NCBI RefSeq assembly: GCF_003576645.1
Contig: NC_044919.1
Coordinates: 35,206,171 to 35,270,170 of the forward strand
Length of the DNA stretch: 64,000 nt
Direction of reading: 5' to 3'
From: Ipomoea triloba
Taxonomy: Eukaryota; Streptophyta; Magnoliopsida; Solanales; Convolvulaceae
Shown: in pieces, positions 39,431 to 53,384 of the stretch
Layout of the letters: every line of letters begins with the position of its first letter
Position numbering within the stretch: position 1 is the stretch's first letter
Notes under the pieces: generated by a model
What the model was told of the DNA's origin: nothing
Database searches by the model: none
The model's input: the letters and a program-made list of their open reading frames with translations, nothing else
Position numbers and translations under genes: made by a program

Positions 39431-42400
39431 CTATCGCCTCCTCATACCACGACCACGGGGTGCAAATCCACGCCCTCTGCCGCCCATGCCACCTGCAGCT
39501 TCTCCCTGGGCACTCTCAGACTGCATAGGAAGACAGAATGGATTATTGTTTCCAAATGGTTCAAGTATAGAAAGCGTGAATGAAATAGCTGTGCTACAAC
39601 AGCAAGTGATAAAATATTTACATGATATAAACTAGTTAACATGTACATAATATATAGCCTGGACAAATGGGGTATTATATGGGGTCATAACCACCGTCAT
39701 CCAAGAAGCAGAGCCGATATTATGTTCAATAGGAACTTAAGAGGAATTGTAAAATGTCGTATTGCCAGTATGTTTATATATTAGAGCAATGGAGTTCAAC
39801 ATAAAATGGTAAACCTGAAACAAATTACCTTGGGGTTCTTCACTGTTTCATCCACACTAAGGATAAGGCAAGCTGCTTCGGTAGCTGCGTTTATGGCATT
39901 TATCTGAAAAGAGATCAAGATTGTAATTTAAAAGACACTAGGAAGGCAAGAAAGAAATAAAAAGCGGTAAAAGTCAATGCACCTTCACAACAGATGGTTC
40001 CCACACAAAATTAGCAAAAGAATCAGCTATTCCACCAGTATTGATATCCACTCCATAAGGTGCACCCTCACCTGTTTCATGGACTTGCAGCATTAATAAC
40101 AAACAAATCTAAAGAGGAAAGGTTATAGAACCACTATCTTAAAAAATATATATATACAAAGTTAAAAATTAAACTTAAATAAGAAACCAAATTCCAAAAT
40201 AAATACCATAAATCCTAACCAGCCAGACTTCACATACCAATATATCAACTAAATATAAGTAGGCTCACCTGATTGGAGGGCATGTTTTTGTCTAAGTTTG
40301 TTCAACACATCAGTTGCATCAAAACCAGCATTGTCACAAAGTTGGCGTGGAATAATCTGCATTCAGAAAAAGAGTCTTTAAAAAAAAATTTAAGCATGCA
40401 CAAACACACAATTAACAATTTTATTTTAAAACAAAAAAAAAAAATTATTTCAGAAAACTCAATGTAATAGCAAAAATATCACATTATCCCATAATTGCAT
40501 ATTGTTCACACATCTATGGTGAAGAATCTAGCACAGCATGGGAACCTAACAATCATAAAACTTTTAATGGAATAATGACATTAGCAAGACAAATATGTTC
40601 AGGAATTGAAATAAGCCAGGGACAAAAATACGGCATATATAACAAAGAGCATGCAATAATTTGCAATAATAAAACATATGGCCTACTTTGCTCACTGCAA
40701 CCAAGAAACTTCAAGCCTACACAAACACATTGGGATAGACTCATAGACATCTGAACATACTGAAACACTGTTTTATAAATATAAACAATGCAGAAAAGGG
40801 TAAATAAATACTCTGTAACACTCCAGTACAAGGCACAGATTAAACCATTCACACAACTAAAATTAAACACAAATCAGTACACGATGTACTACCTCAAGGG
40901 CTTTGGCATATGAGTTTATAAAGAGTTGAGATTTCCCTTTTATTGTGCGTGCATGCTGCCTTAAATAACGGCTAATCTCCATCTGCACCCAGCAATATAT
41001 TTCATTATCAAGTTGTTGAGATCATTGAAACCAGATATGGAGAATTACAGAATGGTGCTAAGGTCTTACATCTATCGCGCCACCACCAGCAACAACAGTA
41101 GAGTTTTTCATAGCTCTTCTAACAATCATAATTGCGTCGTGCAAACTTCTCTCAGCTTCTTCAATGAACTAGTATAACTCAAGAAGTCAAATTAGGATCA
41201 CCAAATAAAACAAGGGCATAACATTTAGTCATTATTTTATCAAATTAAATTCCACTATAACTCTTTTTTTTATCAGACCAAAGAACTCAGTATCCACTAT
41301 CCACACTTAGCTACAGACATCATGAATTCACAGCTATTCCTATTCAATATCATTAGCATGCTTCTAATAAATGTACTAAAGAAATTTTATTAAATTATGC
41401 AATTTGACTCATTTTCAACTTTAAGATTGGACACTAAAAATTTCAATTTTTTTTGAAAAAACTTAGGCATTCAAGAAGTACATTAAAATATCATCATTTT
41501 TAGAATATAACTTTTGTAAGAATTTAGTGAATAAACAAAATACATTAAAATACTATAAACAATAAAAATTCAAACTTCAGAATCTTCACAATGGTAATAA
41601 TACTACAAAAATAAATTAACTGTAGATTACATTTGGTGCAAGGGCATTCAATTCATTTTTGTTGGAGTGCTACCACAGAATATGGGTAGCTAAAAGATGA
41701 GTGTGACCATCAGCAATCACTCCCTTAAACAAATGCTTTTTAAGTGTCCCAAAAACATATGTTAGTGTGCAATAATATCTACCTGATCAGCTCCACCACG
41801 AAGAACAATGGTAGCAGTCTTGCCAGATGGGCATCCACTAAATATGTTGAACCGCTCATTTCCTACTTGCCTCTCCTCAAAATTCTCACATGATCCGAGA
41901 ACCTTCTCCACAGAAAAACACAGTTGGTAAAACATAAACAAAAAAGGATCCTGAAAATATTAGAGCATGCTTGCCATAGTATTTCTTAAATTTATGGGGA
42001 AAAAAGAAACACCTCATCAATAACGTTGTTCACAGTTGTCTGCACTGTTCCACCAGTAGCAGCTGCTACCCTCTGCAGATCCTCCTCAGTAACACGGCCA
42101 GCACAGAATATATCCCGATCTGCAAAATACTGGCCACAGAACAACTTGATCAATACATATTGATCTCCATTAGAGAAGAGCTTAAATGATACAATCTTCC
42201 TTGCAAAGGCATAAAGTGTTTTTGGGAAATGGCAGCACCATAGAAAGACATTATAATTGAAATTTGTGGATGAATAAAAAGAATCGAAAAATGCATGTTT
42301 ACTGAGGTATACATGAAACTGAAACTTCTATATAGCTTTGTGAATAAATAAATCAAACAGCAGGACAGAATCAGAGTATAAACAAATTATAGTATGAGTG

Positions 42401-42658
42401 CTACTTTTCCTTTGAAAATCAAGGTGAAAAATAATTACAACTATAAGTTACAAAGCTTTCACCGAACCTGTGTAGCCAGATCACCAATAGCAAGTCGAGA
42501 CAAAACAACTTTGGCCCCACTCTTGACACATTTATCCAACTTGTCATAAATGATATTCCACTCTGCATCAACTATTGATTGATACTGTGATGGATCAGAA
42601 AGCCTGTTATAAACAATGGTTATGTAAGCTAAGCAGTTTCAATCATGTGGCTTGTGAA

Positions 42659-42696
<38 letters not shown>

Positions 42697-45340
42697 TAAT
42701 AATAATAATAACAACAACAACAATATTCAAAAGAAAATATAAATATTATTTCCAAAATAATGATACCTTATCTCTGCGTTTTCTTTCTCTGATTTCAGTT
42801 CCAATTCTATGTTGAGTAAAAGTATCTTGGGATTTACAAACTTCTTAGGCTGTTGTTCAAAACCAGCATATGAAAATGTCTTCTTGAAGGCAACACCATT
42901 TACAAGGAATGAATCCCGCATAGTACCTCCAGGAACCTACGTATTTTATTTTAAAAGAACAAAGTGTAAGGCATACATTCACAGCATTAAAATAAGCATT
43001 GAAAAAGATACAGAGGCACATAAACATAAAGGATGAGAAAATAAGGTTAAATTATATAATGCAACTCTCAAGATGGTTAGCATGGGTATCCAGTTTCAAT
43101 TAAAAAATACCCCTAATAACCTCAACATCTTCTTTTTTACACTCCCAGGCACACATTACACTTTGTGAGTAAAAGCAACCACAAATGAATATGTTATTAA
43201 TGTGATGTCACACTGTACCATCCACAGATCACAGTAATGTCAATTTTTAGGTTTGTACTCACAAAATAATAGTAGTATACCCTTCCCAATAATATCAAGC
43301 TTTTTAAACTCAAAACTTCAACATGAAGGAAGAATTTTCAGAGCATTAAATATGTAATGTATCTAAACAAGCATTAGCATCAGTGAACTCATTCATGTAG
43401 CATAAGTTGTCCAAGTGTCAGAAAGCATAAATGAGGAGACCCCATGCCAATTAAGCAAACAAATCAAACCACTTCAAAGCCACATCCATCAAAGCCAGCT
43501 AAATCTAGTAGGCCTCAAAATATAAGTTATACCTTCTTGATTCCAATCATATTCAGCCTGTCTTCATTTCCAATTGCAATAACAGCATCAACAACCATGG
43601 ATGCAAAAAACTCCTTCTCCCCACCAATGAGTTTTGATGATAATGTTGTAGCAGCACATTTAGCTAGCAGATTTTTCTTTTCATCCATGCTCTTTCCCTC
43701 TATGCTAATAGCCAATTCTTTCACTTTCTCAGTAGCCTATCATAGCTTAAAGGATGTTAGAAATACGCACAAGGTATTATGACCCAACCTGTTCTAACTT
43801 AAGACTACAGGCAACAACCCCACAACATTATGGAGGAGGGTGGGCAAGAAAACCTACCAAATTGCAAGCAGTTCGGAAACTGCGAATCAGATTTTGAGGG
43901 TGCACTCCATCTTCAATAAAAGGCTTGGCTTCCTTCAGAAATTCTCCTGCAAGCAGAACAACTGTAGTTGTTCCATCCCCAACCTGCAAGAATGAAATAT
44001 TTAATTAGAATAACAAAAAGGAAAGCGGCACTTCTATTGCAATCACAACATGAAGGCAACAATTCTGAACTGAAGGCAAGGCATACATATAGTAGAGAAA
44101 ATTAAACAGGAATGAGAACAGTTCAGTCATGCTATGTCTAAAAGAAAACCTGCATCGTTTAGTCTCTTAATGAATAATGATATGAGATTCATATAAGGAT
44201 CATATATTAATCATTAGGTATTCTCTATTAAGAACACTCCGAGCGCACCAATTGCATTTGAAAGAATTCATGACTAAGATGAAATTTTTTTATTGCTATA
44301 GAAACTAAAGCACAGAGCAAAACATAACCACATAATGTACGCCTTGATTTTATTGATTGTTTAGATGCTACATGCCTCTTCGGAACATTAAAAAGGAGTA
44401 TATCTTATGCTCCCAGTCTCCCACCATTCACATTCAGTGTCTCGTTTACTATCAGCCCAAAATATGGACTACTTTCATAAAGCAAAAAACTTCACCCTAA
44501 ACTATCAGTAACATTTTGATTGGGAATCAATGACCATCACTTTTAAGTTTTAATAATGTAGGCCCACTCTTAGAACACCTAAAAACTTTCAAATTCATCA
44601 AAAAAAATTAATATGGAAACAAGAAAGACCATATAATACCTCAGAATCCTGAGATTTGGCAATATCAACAAGTATTTTTGCAGCAGGGTGAACAATGTCC
44701 AGAAGCTTCATTATGGTAGCACCATCGTTTGAGATAGTAGTGTTCCCCTTATCATCGTGGATCAACTTGTCCATACCCCTTGGACCAAGGGTAGTCCTCA
44801 CTACATCTGCCACAGCCATACATGCATTTATGTTGCTTACTAACTGTGCCTTCCCTTGAGAAGTATCTGTCCCTTCCTTGAGCAATATGATTTGCGGTTG
44901 CTGTAGAACAATCACCACCAAATTAAAGAATAATACAATCCTAAACAAATCCAAGATGCAACAACATTCAAGGTTTCACTACACAGTCTAACGGATAATT
45001 GGTAAAGCAATATATCAACAAATCTACGCTTCTGCCCACCAAAACTTAGCTAAATAAATTACATTTCGTATAACTGAGCTTAAACGGGGTTAAATACCGA
45101 TTACATTATGAACTATTTCTACTTTCATTACCCTCCCATCCCCAAATAAACTTTTAAGAAACTTAAGGCGTGCATTGAGAAAGATAAATTATACTACAAA
45201 CTCGAATTCCTGGATTCTTGTTTCCTACTTTCATCTTGCATATTGCGTCCAAAAATAATAATAATAATAATACTAAAAATCCATGACGTCAGAGAGGACA
45301 GGATAGAGAGAAAGAGAACGCTTACAAGCATAGCCGCCAT
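39431..45340 (-). CDS. CCT7: T-complex chaperonin subunit eta (CCT7)
   Basis: One of eight subunits of the cytosolic CCT/TRiC ring that folds tubulin, actin and other proteins with ATP. Fourteen exons: 45326-45340, 44640-44900, 43858-43983, 43533-43736, 42767-42936, 42468-42603, 42013-42129, 41783-41902, 41070-41168, 40893-40982, 40269-40356, 39983-40071, 39829-39903, 39431-39520, in frame throughout, giving 559 residues, full length. The first exon is only 15 nt (MAAML). Chaperonin signatures: [32 protein letters not shown], the nucleotide-binding [14 protein letters not shown] opening exon 3, and GGGAID at the exon 9/10 junction. Eta-type features are [20 protein letters not shown] near the start and the Gly/Arg-rich tail [17 protein letters not shown]. 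No defect seen. Confidence 0.97.
42658..42722. repeat. (AAT)n microsatellite
   Basis: Long AAT array passing into AAC triplets, inside CCT7 intron 5. Confidence 0.9.
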
Positions 45341-45985
45341 TCTGTTGCCGATCTGAAGAATCAACCTCTCGAATTACACAGTGAAAGTGTTTGGCGGTGT
45401 GTTAATACAGAAGAGAAGAAAGCAGTGAGAATGAGTAGGGTGTAGGGTTCTAGTTCCTTCTTCTGGAGAAGCTGGCGAAGGGAAATGAAACTTTTGAGTT
45501 AATTAAACTGTGGCCCCTAAACGTTTGAGTTTTCACATTTAACTCCTCAAATATTCAAATAATATATGTTACACTTTCATCCCTAGAATAGTAAAATGTT
45601 ATCGGATGACATTTGGTTTATAGAATAATCATGGATTTGAATACTATTCTATGGAACATGTCTTATCTTTCTTCTTTATTTTTATGCTAAATGTAAATTA
45701 TATAGATATTCAATTGTGTCAACTACTATGTAGTGCGATGACATTTCAGTTATCATTTCAAATGAGTGATCAAGTTTGAATACAGGTAGCATGAAAATAT
45801 AAAACATATATTACAAGATGTGCGCAAAAAGTTTACAAAAACTTGCAACAAATTAAACGTATGTACACCAATGATGAGCTCCATTTCCTTTAAAATCAAA
45901 AGGAAATTCGAAATCATCCAAGGGATAAGCTATTTGTCTCATAGATAAAACACACATAATTATCGTATCACTAGGTAAAGGTAGT

Positions 45986-46815
45986 GGGCTTGTTTGGTTA
46001 TCCGCGATTAGCAGTTAGCGGTAGCGGATTGTGTTAGCGGTTATCAAACAGCGGATTGTATTAGTTGGTTTGACCAACAGATTGTATTAGCGGTTCGTAA
46101 AAAGATGTTTGGTAAAGTTAGATATTTAGATTAGCGGTTAATATGTAAAATGACCTAAAAGGACATTCATATTATTATTATTATTATTACTATACTATTA
46201 CTATTATTATTATGTAATAATAAAATAAAATTTATAATAACAATTACAACAATAGCAACAACACCACTAATAATAATAACAATAATAATAATAATAATAA
46301 TAACAAAATTATAATAAAAAAAAAAGAAAATAAAAAAGAAAAGACGTAAATGATGTGGGATCAAATGATCCCACATGGAAAATTTTTGGAAGAGGAGCAC
46401 TTGAGCTCCTCTATATAAGAGGAGCAATGCTCCTCTTCCAACAATAATTAGACGCTCCAGAAGCCGTAAGGCTTTGAGAGCCTTAATAAAGGCTTTCAAA
46501 ATGAGAGCCTTAAATCTTAATGAAGGCTTCACAGAAGCCTTAAAAGCGAGAAGCCTTTCGACTTCTAAGTTTTTTAGTTTTTTTTTTTTTTAATAATTAA
46601 AAGGAGGGGTGTTTTGGAGAAAATATATATTTTCTCCAAAATACTAACCTCAAACGCTGCTAACAGCAGCGTTTGAGTTTTCAGTGGTTTGGAGCAATCT
46701 GCTGCTCCAAACTGCAGCTAACCAAACACTTACTTTGGCGTTTTGACTAAGTCAAAATGTCAAAGTTGGTGGATCCGTCAAAAATTGACGAATTAGCCAC
46801 TAACCAAACATGTCC
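45986..46815. mobile_element. TIR element of uncertain superfamily (830 bp)
   Basis: Ends GGGCTTGTTTGGTTATCC and, inverted, GGACATGTTTGGTTAGTGG share the GTTTGGTTA core. Both sides are followed by AGT (45983-45985 and 46816-46818), a possible 3-bp duplication. Left subterminal repeats of TTAGCGGTTA/GCGGATTGT are prominent. The interior has ATT/TAA triplet tracts and a hairpin around 46403-46440 (GAGGAGCA...TGCTCCTC). No transposase. AGT is not the usual PIF/Harbinger target, so the class is open. Confidence 0.55.
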
Positions 46816-47492
46816 AGTATGGATTTCATAAGCCTTTATTAGTTACTGACTTATGAATCGGACTATATGATTGAAATCGCTAATAACTATGAGACAATTT
46901 GTATTGTCAACTCTACTTTAAGTAAATAGACAACAATATTTGAATTTGAATTGTCTCTACTATAGCTACAAACAATAAAGCATGGGCTAGGTTGTTGCAA
47001 ATCGCGGATAATAAAGCATAAGTCTATACTGTTATTACTGAGTCATTAACACTTTATTTTCGTATTTTTTTTTAGTACTAATGAGTCTCTAATTCAAATA
47101 TTCAATACTCCATCACAACAGGAATCGATCATCTAACCTTCCATCAAAAAGAGGGACAGATGTGTCAACTGAACACATGGTGTTTGACTTTATTTTCGTA
47201 ATTAGTTGTGTTTTTGTGTTAAAAATTTGTCAATGGTACCAAAGTCGTATGTTATTATTGTCACGCCACATAGCTCATTCACAGGAACATTTGTATTACC
47301 CTTGCAAGGGTAATAGTTATTACCAGGGCCCCCCTCTGGTATTAACCTATTCTGACCTCTCAAGAATAGGTATTTTATTATAATTTCTTTTTTACCATTT
47401 TTTAAACCTAAAATTTTTTACACATTGAATTCATCATTCTTCTTTTTACGAATTTTTATTTTAATTATATAATAACTATTGTGGCTGCAGCA

Positions 47493-47495
<3 letters not shown>

Positions 47496-47548
<53 letters not shown>
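47496..47548. repeat. (TA)n microsatellite
   Basis: About 26 TA units in the CCT7/F-box spacer. Length is probably polymorphic. Confidence 0.9.
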
Positions 47549-47551
<3 letters not shown>

Positions 47552-49247
47552 TATATTATTTATATAAAAAAAATTGTAACTAAGAGCAATTAAGGCCCCT
47601 TAAATGATGGAGCTTTTGGCTCTTTTAAGGCATCATAATCATTCCTTATGGAATAGCATTCCTATTACCTCAAAATTCATTCCGCGAACCAAACGTGCAA
47701 TAAAGGAAGAAAACGTTGACAGGCGCCATCTTAGGATTTGCCATAAACCTTCCCTAGTTGTGGCTCAAGTGCTCTCCGATTCATATGCGAATGTATCATT
47801 ATCAGTCCACAAAGAAACATAATTGAATAAGCTTCATGACCAAAGTGTCGAAAGATAATCTGTGGTTTAAATTAAAGAAAGAGACTACCAAGTGTTCAAT
47901 TTTATCACAATATCATATGAAGCAATTAATTTGATTACAACATTTGTAAGAACTACTATACCAAATATTTATTTTGGTTTAAACATTCTAGATGGTTTAT
48001 ATGTTTTTTTTTTTTTTACAATTAATTGAATTTTTGAGTAGTCTATGCTAAAAAATATTATATATACATATATAATGCGGATCGGACTTCTTGTGCTCAC
48101 AATATAAGGCTTTTGTGAGTTTTATTAAAGCTTTTTAGTATAGGTGGGGGAGAGAAGGAAAAAAAATTACTCCGTTTTGCAAATGAGAGTTTTTTGTGAG
48201 ACATACTGTCCTGTAAAAAAGTTGTGTTCATCACCTTAGGTGCGCAACGCACATCAGACGCACGTGCTAGCTGGGCACGTAAAATTAATTTTTTTTTAAT
48301 TTTAAAATTTCTCTCTCTCTCTTTTCTCCTACCGCTAAGGACGCCTGTTTTTTGGTCAAATCATAATTTTCTCATGAAGGTACACTAGATCTTGGATTCT
48401 TGATAAGAAATTTTTAAGTTAAATACATTTTCAACTCAAATTAAAGAGTCTACCAACCAATTCTGCAATTTTTTAGTTGTCAATTGATTAGTAGCTGGAG
48501 ACTAGTATTCTTTTAATAATGGCCCTCTAAGCCCCACGATGTGGCTTAGTTGAGTACGATGATGCTTTGCTTGTTAGCATCAAAGTGGTGCTTCCTTCAT
48601 GGGCCTGAGATTGCCCCCACCCCCAAGTTGGTATGCCACGCAAAGTGCATTTGCCTAAGAGCATTCATATCAGGAGATCATTCACGATTTTTAAGACTAA
48701 AATTGTCACATAGAGAAAAGAGAACGTAATAGAGAAAATAAAATTGCTTTAATTATTAGGGGTGTTTCGAACAATGTTTGCGTAGCAGAAAGATATATAA
48801 CATGAAGGAGCTGTGCGCGTTGCGAAACGCGCACAGTGCACACGCGTCCGACACATCTGACAAATTTGTTTAAAAAATTAGATTTGTTTTATTTTTTTCT
48901 TTATTTTCATTTTTTTTCTTTAATCACACTTACAAAAACTCATAAAAATTTTTTAAAAAAAAAACTTCATAAGGATAATGTAACACCAAACTCTCACTCT
49001 CACCTCCATTATTAAGATTCTTTGATTACTTACACTTACAAGTTGCACTGTGCAGTGAACTGCGAATCAAGAAAAGGCCACCCAACTTTGCTTCGGAAAT
49101 TGAAATCCACACAAACATAAATTAAACCAAAATGCAAACAACTCAGAGCCTTCCTTCAACCTTGTCAGGTTTAAGAAAGAAAAATGAATGAGCCAAAAAT
49201 ACACAACTTGATTTTGGCCTAAACAGTCTGTATCTCAGTCATTTCCA

Positions 49248-49289
49248 GACAGAGAGAGAGAGAGAGAGGGAGAGAGAGAGAGAGAGAGC
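49248..49289. repeat. (GA)n microsatellite upstream of the F-box gene
   Basis: GA repeats with one GG interruption, about 0.8 kb before the start codon. Such tracts are common in plant 5' leaders and can bind GAGA-type (BBR/BPC) proteins. Whether it is transcribed is not shown. Confidence 0.85.
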
Positions 49290-50082
49290 AGGGGATTGCT
49301 TGTGGGGGTGGAGGAGGAGGAGGGAGAAGAGGGCCCCACACGGGTCCACTCCACGCAATATTCGTCTTCAGCCCCCAAGAGATTCTGTCCGTGGCTGAAT
49401 TTTATTTTTTTATTATTCCACATTTTTGTCTGCACACTTACATGATTATATGTTTAATATTTGCCCAGTTGAGGTAAGGTTGGATTTGCTACCTAATCAA
49501 ACTTGGAAAATCCCAACAACCTCAAATCCTCATCCTGCACTTCCATCATTTACCTAGTACACCTCCCTGGTTTTTGTTTCTTTCCAATGATTTCCATATT
49601 GTCTTCAGAAAAATCACAATTGAAACAGGGCTGGGGGTGAGCAGAGAACTCACCCCTTAACATTTTTCACCTCTGGGGTTTCCACTTTCCCCTTTTTTGT
49701 TGATGGGTTCATCTAAAAATCCATTCTTTAATGTGTGTGTGTAATTTGAGTAGTGGTCAAGTTTTGTTCTTCAACATTGGAGGTCTTTCTGGGGTGTTGT
49801 TTGAAAGATCTTGGGGAGACCCACTGATTGTATTGTGTGGTTTAGTGGAACCAATTGGTGTTCGAAAGCTGGTGTTTTTTGACTCCTTTTTGAGGAGGTT
49901 GTAGGAATATTGTCTACCACTATCAATAGAAGTGTTCAATACTGTTGGTACATAGAAAAAAAGTTATGATGTTTGCTTAGTTATTGGCTAATTGGCTAAT
50001 TGGCTTATTGCCATTGCTTGTTCTTCCAAGGTTGGTGGCCTAACTTTTATTTGATGCCTAACTTTAGTCTTGCCATTTTCAA

Positions 50083-53000
50083 ATGTTTTTCTTCTTGATT
50101 ACTTCCTTTACTTTCATCACCCTTTTGTACAAGTCTTTGGCTTTCAAGCTAGTTCCCACATGGGGTTCTGAATTTAGATTGATATCGTTCCGCCTTTGGA
50201 AAGATTTGTCTCTCCTAGCCTTGATTAGGAAGAATACACGGGTGTTAGATTTGATTCCTTTAAGAATGTTGCCGCTGAGGAGTAAACCTAGTGGCTGCTC
50301 TCACGTTGAGACGGTGTCCCAAATGTCAGTCCTAGATTTGCCTGATTTGGCGTTAGAGTGCATTCTTGAAAAGGTCCCTCCCGAGGGGCTTTGCCACCTG
50401 GCTAGCGTGTGTAGCTCGTTGAGGGAGAGATGCATGAGTGACCATCTATGGGAGAGGCACTTGAAGCAGAAATGGGGCGGGATTATCGGTCCTGCTGCCT
50501 ACAGGGAATGGCAGTGGCATATTGCCTTGAGAAAGGATTCGAGATTGTTTAACCAAGCCAAGCAGAAAGGCTTGGTGAGTTATCTCTCCCGGTTGTGGCC
50601 TGTTTCTGTGATTGTCGGCCCGAATTTGGGCGCTGGTGACAAGGGGAATAATTTGCCCCCTATTGATTCCGTCATGTACTGGTATCTTGCTCTCGAATCT
50701 GGCAAGTTTTGGTTCCCCGCTCAAGTCTACAACCGAGAGGTATCAGTCCCATTCGTTCTTTCAAGATTTTTTTCCTTCATCGAGTTATTCAGCTTTAATG
50801 ATTTTCGTGATTTGTCATTGGTTTTAAATTTTTCATATAAGTTTATGGTGTCTGCTGCAGAATGGTCACGTTGGGTTTATGTTATCTTGCTATGATGCTG
50901 AACTTAGCTATGATCCCCGGACCGACACTTTCCATGCTAGGTAACGTATAAAACTAACCTTGAGTCTTGTTTCCCGGTGATTTCCATATATGGTGTATTT
51001 GTTTCTTTTTAAGCAATATGCAAGCATAACTTATCGTCGTTGTCATTCCTTTTACTGAATTTCTTAGCAATTGGAATCTTTGGTTCTCGAAGTATTATTT
51101 TGCGATGGGTGTCCTATAGAATGTCTGGTAGTGAATGAAAGACCATAGTAATAAACCGCAATTTCTGACCTGAATCCTACTATCAGCATAGGAATCCCAG
51201 AAGACCTACGGAAAGAGATGAACTGTAAAAATATATGTATCTTTCCATGCCCTTTTAGGTTCTTTAACAATAAAATTATTACTGCCCTTTTGTGCAGTCA
51301 CAAATTTGCAATCTTTATCGATACTCGTTACCTTGTCCAGTTATCTTTTATCTGAAAGCAAAGGTAGGAAATTGATGCCTAGAATGGAATAATGGATTAT
51401 GGAGATTAAAAAAAAATGTTGTCCTATAACTAGTTTTAGCATTGGGATATTAAAGTCAGTTTTTTTTTTTTTTTTTTTTACTGGCAGATATCCACCTCAT
51501 GGTAGGATGGCAGTTGCAATCGAGACTGGCGTGACATGGGATAGACTAAGAGCTCCTCTCGTTGATACCCCTGCACACGATCTTCACATCTCGGATTGCT
51601 TGTATGATTTGCGCCCTGGAGATCATATTGAGATCCAATGGAGAAGAAACAAAAAATTTCCTTATGGTTTGTTCTTGATACTATACATTCCTAATATCTT
51701 TGAGCATAGAGTTTTACTTTCCCTCAACTTCTTTTTAAAGCAAAAAACATACTAAAATTTAGGTAAATTTTGCAATCATTTTGCCGGGGCATTACTTTTT
51801 CATGTTTTCTTCTCTTTCATCCTTATAATATGGGCTGGTAGTGAGCTGCCTTAAGATTCTTTGTTGTGGATGAAGTGTTACATAGAGGGTAGACTAAGGG
51901 TGTGTTTGGAAACCAGGAAAATGTTTTCTGGAAAATGAGTAGACTAAGGGTGTGTTTGGAAACCAGGAAAAATGTTTTCTGAAAAATGAGTCATTTTTCA
52001 GAAAACATTTCCCTTTTCAGTGTTAACCGGATGTTACTTCCAAATCTCTTAACCGGATTTTTTTTGGGGGGTGGGGTGTTTGGCAGAGAAGGGGGGCGGC
52101 ATATTTTCATTTCAGAAAACGTGTTGAAGTTTTTGAGCTGGTTTTAATTGACTGCTTTTAGGAGGCTAGTGCAATCTTTTCATTGTTAATAAGTTTGGAA
52201 TATAGTCAAGAATGCTGAATATATAAGTTTATATCTATCTTGTTTTAAAAGTATGTTTTGCTGTGTGGGCACTTGTGATTGGATAGGTAAAATGTTACAT
52301 CAGCTGCTGAATAATGGCACTTTCTTATTCTGGTTTTAGACGGATGTGAATCTATCAGTTATCTTGAAACACGACTTAACTCGATTTATTCTTTGGAGAT
52401 ATGATCAAATCTATATGTATTATCCACGGGATTTTTTCAAATAATTGATTTGTAATGTGTGGAAAATCATGCAGGCTGGTGGTATGGTGTTGTTGGCCAC
52501 TTGGAAACATGTGATGGGAATCAGAATTATTGTCGTTGTCACGAATGTGGTGAGTTCCCTACGTGAAATTTTCCAAACCACTCGATTCTTACTTGTCTGT
52601 GCATAGTTAGAAATCATCTTGTTTTTCTTCGTTTCGTTCCTAGCTAGGGGGAAGGGCGATTCTTTCCACCCTTCCCTCGCTCTATCTATCGGTCACCTAG
52701 GAGTATTTATTATTTAGCCTTGCAGGGTGGTCCTTGTTGGGCCACCCGGGATTCCACGTGCCCCATGCTACTTGGATCAAAGCCTAATTCGGGTTTGAGG
52801 GAGAGGGTGAGGATTAGTGGCTGTGATTCTCACCCATTTCATAAGAAAATGACTTGAGACTTATATGCAGTTAGTGCATAGGTGGAATCTGAAACTAGCA
52901 TTCATTATCTCGAGTTTGAACTTTCTTCTGGTAGGCCCCTTCTTGGCTCCCATTATTCTAAGAGTGGGGCTTCTTAGCAGTTGGTCCCTAGACAAGTCTT

Positions 53001-53384
53001 TCTAGCTTGTCATATTTTCTTCCAACATCATAATAAGTGTTGTCTCAGTGGATCATTTCAGATTTTAAGGCCAATCAAACTGCAAGAAACATTGAATTCA
53101 TTTTTTTGTGCCATGATTCATCAATCCTAGTCTGTTCTTAATTAAATATGATCACAAAGCTAATAAACAATTCTGGCCATCTCATATGCTGTGCAGATAC
53201 TGTAGTGCTCGAGTTCAATCAGTATTCACCTGGTTCGCGGTGGAGAAGAACGAGTGTTAGAAGAAAAGACCATCGTGAGGAAGGAAACGAGACAGATGGG
53301 TTCTACGGAGGAATCCAGAAAGTTGAGAGCAGAGAAGTAATCTCTACGTGGAAGCGGCTATGGCCTGCTGAAGTCCTGGAATAG
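50083..53384 (+). CDS. F-box protein of the At2g26850/At2g32560 type
   Basis: Putative substrate receptor of an SCF ubiquitin ligase. Five exons: 50083-50739, 50861-50940, 51488-51666, 52475-52549, 53197-53384, giving 392 residues. The N-terminus [18 protein letters not shown] is strongly hydrophobic, then [18 protein letters not shown]. Relatives carry a similar leader, which may be a membrane or signal-anchor segment. The F-box is at about 81-131, from [17 protein letters not shown] through [19 protein letters not shown]. The C-terminal region is plant-specific, with [53 protein letters not shown] and [15 protein letters not shown], and a Cys-rich NYCRCHEC. No LRR or Kelch repeats are seen, so the substrate is unknown. 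The start is the first Met of the open frame. Intron 3 holds a tandem duplication at 51892-51990. Confidence 0.88.
51892..51990 (+). repeat. 50-bp tandem duplication in an F-box intron
   Basis: AGACTAAGGGTGTGTTTGG plus the following AAACCAGGAAAAT and TTTTCTG.AAAATGAGT occur twice in a row, with two indel/substitution differences. The TAAGGGTGTGTTTGG start looks like the end of a Tourist-like MITE. No matching inverted end was found. Confidence 0.8.

Larger units (their letters stand above)
45440..49240. other. Longest gene-free region
   Basis: Divergent spacer between CCT7 and the F-box gene. It contains a TIR element (45986-46815) and a long (TA)n run (47496-47548). GC-rich islands at 48240-48280 and 48810-48860 carry related GTGCGCAACGCAC / TGTGCGCGTTGCG motifs in opposite order. 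These might be the arms of a decayed element of about 0.6 kb. Short open frames here have no protein-like features. Confidence 0.5.

Noticed and set aside
46167..46532. 121-residue minus-strand open frame with long Ile/Val runs
   Set aside because: Product of AAT/TTA triplet tracts inside the TIR element at 45986-46815.
47215..47235. CAATGGTACCAAAGTCG as a possible primer-binding site
   Set aside because: Too far from the tRNA-Met consensus and without LTR context.
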